Below are positions 62,160 through 64,000 of a stretch of DNA of 64,000 nucleotides, in pieces. The stretch is from Legionella moravica DSM 19234 (GTDB lineage: Bacteria > Pseudomonadota > Gammaproteobacteria > Legionellales > Legionellaceae). The first letter of the stretch is position 1, and every line of letters starts with the position of its first letter. Where the stretch lies: the NCBI RefSeq assembly GCF_000423305.1, contig NZ_AUHS01000011.1, forward strand, positions 111,585 through 175,584. Direction: 5' to 3'. The notes below the pieces were generated by a model. That model saw only the letters and a list, made by a program, of their open reading frames with translations. It ran no database searches and was not told where the DNA came from. The position numbers and the translations under genes were made by a program.

Positions 62160-62534
62160 ATGTCGAATTTTTTTGATAGCTCGCAGTTCAATGAAGATGA
62201 AAACGCCTTGATAGCCAAAGGCATAAAACTAGAACTAGTTGTTGCACTTCATGAAGCCGTCAATGCTTCAATAGCAGAACTTGGTAATAATCTACCAAAG
62301 TTAACCACTCGGGTGAAAGGGAGCATAAAAGTGATCCTTGAGCTTTTTGATAATCAACATGTTGATGATTATAATGCTATTTGCAAGGAATTAATTACAA
62401 AAGTATTTATGGAAGGGCATTGGTATAGTTTAAACGAAGCAGAAAAATGCAAATCAGTTGGCGTGACGGTTTTAAATATTTTTGATAATGCCGAAGAGCT
62501 GATCGAAGTACCAAGTTTGACTATGGGGTTATAA
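62160..62534 (+). CDS. Hypothetical protein
   Basis: A 124-residue acidic helical protein starting MSNFFDSSQFNEDENALIAK. GGAGGAA 5 bases before the ATG at 62160 fixes the start; an ATG at 62064 in the same frame would add a hydrophobic 32-residue lead without a site. Family unknown. It is divergent from the ankyrin operon. 62535-62769 shows no gene. Confidence 0.6.
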   Translation: MSNFFDSSQFNEDENALIAKGIKLELVVALHEAVNASIAELGNNLPKLTTRVKGSIKVILELFDNQHVDDYNAICKELITKVFMEGHWYSLNEAEKCKSVGVTVLNIFDNAEELIEVPSLTMGL

Positions 62535-62769
62535 TATTGGCACAACTGATAACGTAACAGGAGAAAATCCGAATTTTGGTATTAGTCCAAAATCGAGCCC
62601 ATCGAGTCAGACTCAATTGATAATAGAAATAAAAGCCAAACTGCAATATAAAAACAAGATGGAACTGGATATCAAGCTTGCTGATTAACTACGTAAATGA
62701 AAAGGGAATCACAATCATATCATTTAATAAACCAATTGGAATTAAATAAAAAAATTAAAGGTCAGTCAT

Positions 62770-63624
62770 ATGACACGTTATTTCATGTTATTGGGGGTGC
62801 TGTTAATTTGGGGAGTTACTATAGTAACTCATGCTGAACCTCAATGGTTAAAATTACCAGTAACACCAAGTTTGCCCAAAGCAGAACATAGCGGTTATGC
62901 TTCAATTAATGGTGTCCAAATTTGGTATGCCACCTATGGTCATGGACAACCAGTAATCTTGCTTCATGGCGGTCTTGGTAATTCAAGCTACTGGGGAAAT
63001 CAGGTACCGATACTGGCTCAGCATTATAGAGTCATTGTGATGGATAGCAGGGGGCATGGAAGAAGCACAAGGAATGAGCAATCTTTTAGTTATGACTTAA
63101 TGACCTCAGACGTACTCGGTCTATTGGATTTCTTAAAAATTAAGAAAGTTGCAATTATTGGTTGGAGTGATGGTGCAATTATAGGGCTACTTATTGCGAT
63201 ACATCATCCAAGTCGGTTGACGAAACTTTTTGCTTATGCTGCTAATTCTAATCCTTCTGGTATCAAAGCAGATATTTTTAAAAGTTCAGTATTTAAAAAT
63301 TATGTTGCTCGAACAAAGAATGAGTATAAAGCATTATCATCTACTCCAAAAGATTATAAAATTCTCTTCGTTCAACTCAGTAAAATGTCAGCCTCTCAGC
63401 CACATTTTACAAAAGCACAACTCAAGGCTATTACAATTCCGGTTTGGATTGTAGATGGCGATCATGATGAGGTAGTTAAACGCGAGAACACTGAGTTTAT
63501 GGCAGCGCAAATCCCTGATTCTGGTTTTCTGTTGCAGCCTTTGGTCAGTCATTTTTCTTTTTTACAAGACCCGAAACAATTTAATAACGATGTTTTAAAT
63601 TTTCTTGAAAAAAATCAAAATTGA
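62770..63624 (+). CDS. Secreted alpha/beta hydrolase
   Basis: A 284-residue hydrolase with an N-terminal signal peptide (YFMLLGVLLIWGVTIVTHAE, cut near residue 22). VILLHGGLGNSSYWG near 62-76 is the oxyanion HG motif, GWSDGA near 130-135 the nucleophile elbow with catalytic Ser, DGDHDEVV near 235 the acid region and VSHFSFL near 260 the catalytic His. Esterase, lipase or peptidase activity is possible. It should act in the periplasm or outside the cell. Confidence 0.85.
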   Translation: MTRYFMLLGVLLIWGVTIVTHAEPQWLKLPVTPSLPKAEHSGYASINGVQIWYATYGHGQPVILLHGGLGNSSYWGNQVPILAQHYRVIVMDSRGHGRSTRNEQSFSYDLMTSDVLGLLDFLKIKKVAIIGWSDGAIIGLLIAIHHPSRLTKLFAYAANSNPSGIKADIFKSSVFKNYVARTKNEYKALSSTPKDYKILFVQLSKMSASQPHFTKAQLKAITIPVWIVDGDHDEVVKRENTEFMAAQIPDSGFLLQPLVSHFSFLQDPKQFNNDVLNFLEKNQN

Positions 63625-63678
63625 TGGAAAGGATAGTGGGAAAGCTCAATATCTAAGTAGTAATTACTATTTTTGAAA

Positions 63679-64000
63679 GTAAGCGGTTAATTAACCCCAT
63701 CTTTTAAATCAAAAGCTAATTTCAGATACTTGCTGCCATTGAATAACGCAGGAGTATTTAAATGAAAGTATCATCAAACGCCTATAAACAAGGCTTCTGG
63801 AAAGAACATTCAGAATCGTGGAAAGCAAGCGGGTTAACGCAGCAGGCTTATTGTGAACAAGAAGGAGTCAGCTACCGCAGCTTTGTTTATCAGCACAATC
63901 GGTTAGCGAGTCAATCAAAAAAAGCGTCGTTAAAGTTTATTGAAGCGAAACCAGGGTCAGTAGCTATTAATAATCAAGCAGCAGGATTGCAATTGATGCT
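63679..64000 (+). mobile_element. IS66-family element, left end (cut by window edge)
   Basis: GTAAGCGG at 63679 is the typical start of IS66 terminal inverted repeats, 83 bases before a tnpA-like accessory gene, which is the standard IS66 order (tnpA, tnpB, tnpC). The right end is outside the window, so the boundary and activity cannot be judged. Confidence 0.7.
63762..64000 (+). CDS. tnpA: IS66 accessory protein TnpA (partial)
   Basis: Seventy-nine codons before the window ends. It opens KQGFWKEHSESWKASGLTQQ, then AYCEQEGVSYRSFVYQHNRL, the HTH of IS66 TnpA accessory proteins: W-x-x-H/x-x-x-W-x-x-S-G-L-x-x-x-x-Y-C. GCAGGAGTATTTAA before the ATG gives the ribosome-binding site. Confidence 0.85.
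   Translation, partial: MKVSSNAYKQGFWKEHSESWKASGLTQQAYCEQEGVSYRSFVYQHNRLASQSKKASLKFIEAKPGSVAINNQAAGLQLM

Overview
The window is AT-rich and looks like an accessory region of a Legionella-type gammaproteobacterium. That assignment is an inference from the mix of very large ankyrin and SecA-like proteins, HipBST, several Fic proteins and piled-up tRNA-targeted islands; no 16S gene or species marker is present. Few genes look like stable core genes: the helicase/nuclease at 342-3755, tRNA-Pro(GGG) at 3868-3944, and perhaps the ankyrin/SecA-like pair at the right end.

Layout. (1) 0.3-13.3 kb is a decayed island region: two unknown membrane or helical proteins, a membrane-anchored methyltransferase, a HEAT-like exported protein, a complete hipBST toxin-antitoxin operon with three phased operators, an effector-sized protein of unknown function, and relics of integrases, an HlyD-type secretion gene and an IS21 transposase. 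Four copies of a ~90-bp palindromic element (5008, 5989, 10551, 12462) are scattered here. (2) 13.4-25.6 kb and 25.65-38.2 kb are two ~12-kb units bounded by three direct repeats of the 3' half of an elongator-type tRNA-Met(CAU), i.e. tandem integrations at one tRNA. Unit 1 carries an arm-binding tyrosine integrase, a Fic AMP-transferase, TrpRS + 2OG-Fe(II) oxygenase + MFS exporter, an AbiEi-like/Fic fusion with four 24-bp iterons, an excisionase and a broken DUF927 gene. Unit 2 carries a phage-satellite-like replication module (primase-helicase, replication HTH protein, AlpA), its integrase, and a single-chain restriction-methylation enzyme. (3) 38.3-43.3 kb is a complete qatABCD anti-phage operon. 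(4) 43.6-50.9 kb holds ArdA, SSB, a NERD protein, GNAT, GrpB-GNAT and APH-like enzymes, and a pair of tyrosine-recombinase paralogues of which one looks catalytically dead.

The most unusual finding is in part 4: two minus-strand hammerhead ribozymes (45119-45166 and 50637-50688) with every core nucleotide present and covarying stems I, II and III. Each is followed at the same distance by a covarying H-type pseudoknot (45070-45114 and 50589-50632). One lies upstream of the ssb/ardA cluster and ends at a Rho-independent terminator; the other lies upstream of the recombinase pair. Together they define a self-cleaving RNA family carried by this mobile region.

(5) 50.9-62.0 kb is a two-gene minus-strand operon: a 2337-residue coiled-coil/ankyrin protein overlapping a 1345-residue SecA-like ATPase with C-terminal TPRs. 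The window ends with a small unknown protein, a secreted alpha/beta hydrolase and the left end of an IS66-family element.

How the parts fit: the region is a defence and mobility hot spot. Qat, the restriction enzyme, HipBST and the Fic modules act against phage or stabilise the islands. ArdA and SSB protect incoming DNA. Integrases and AlpA-like factors move the units, and the abundant integrase relics record earlier turnover.
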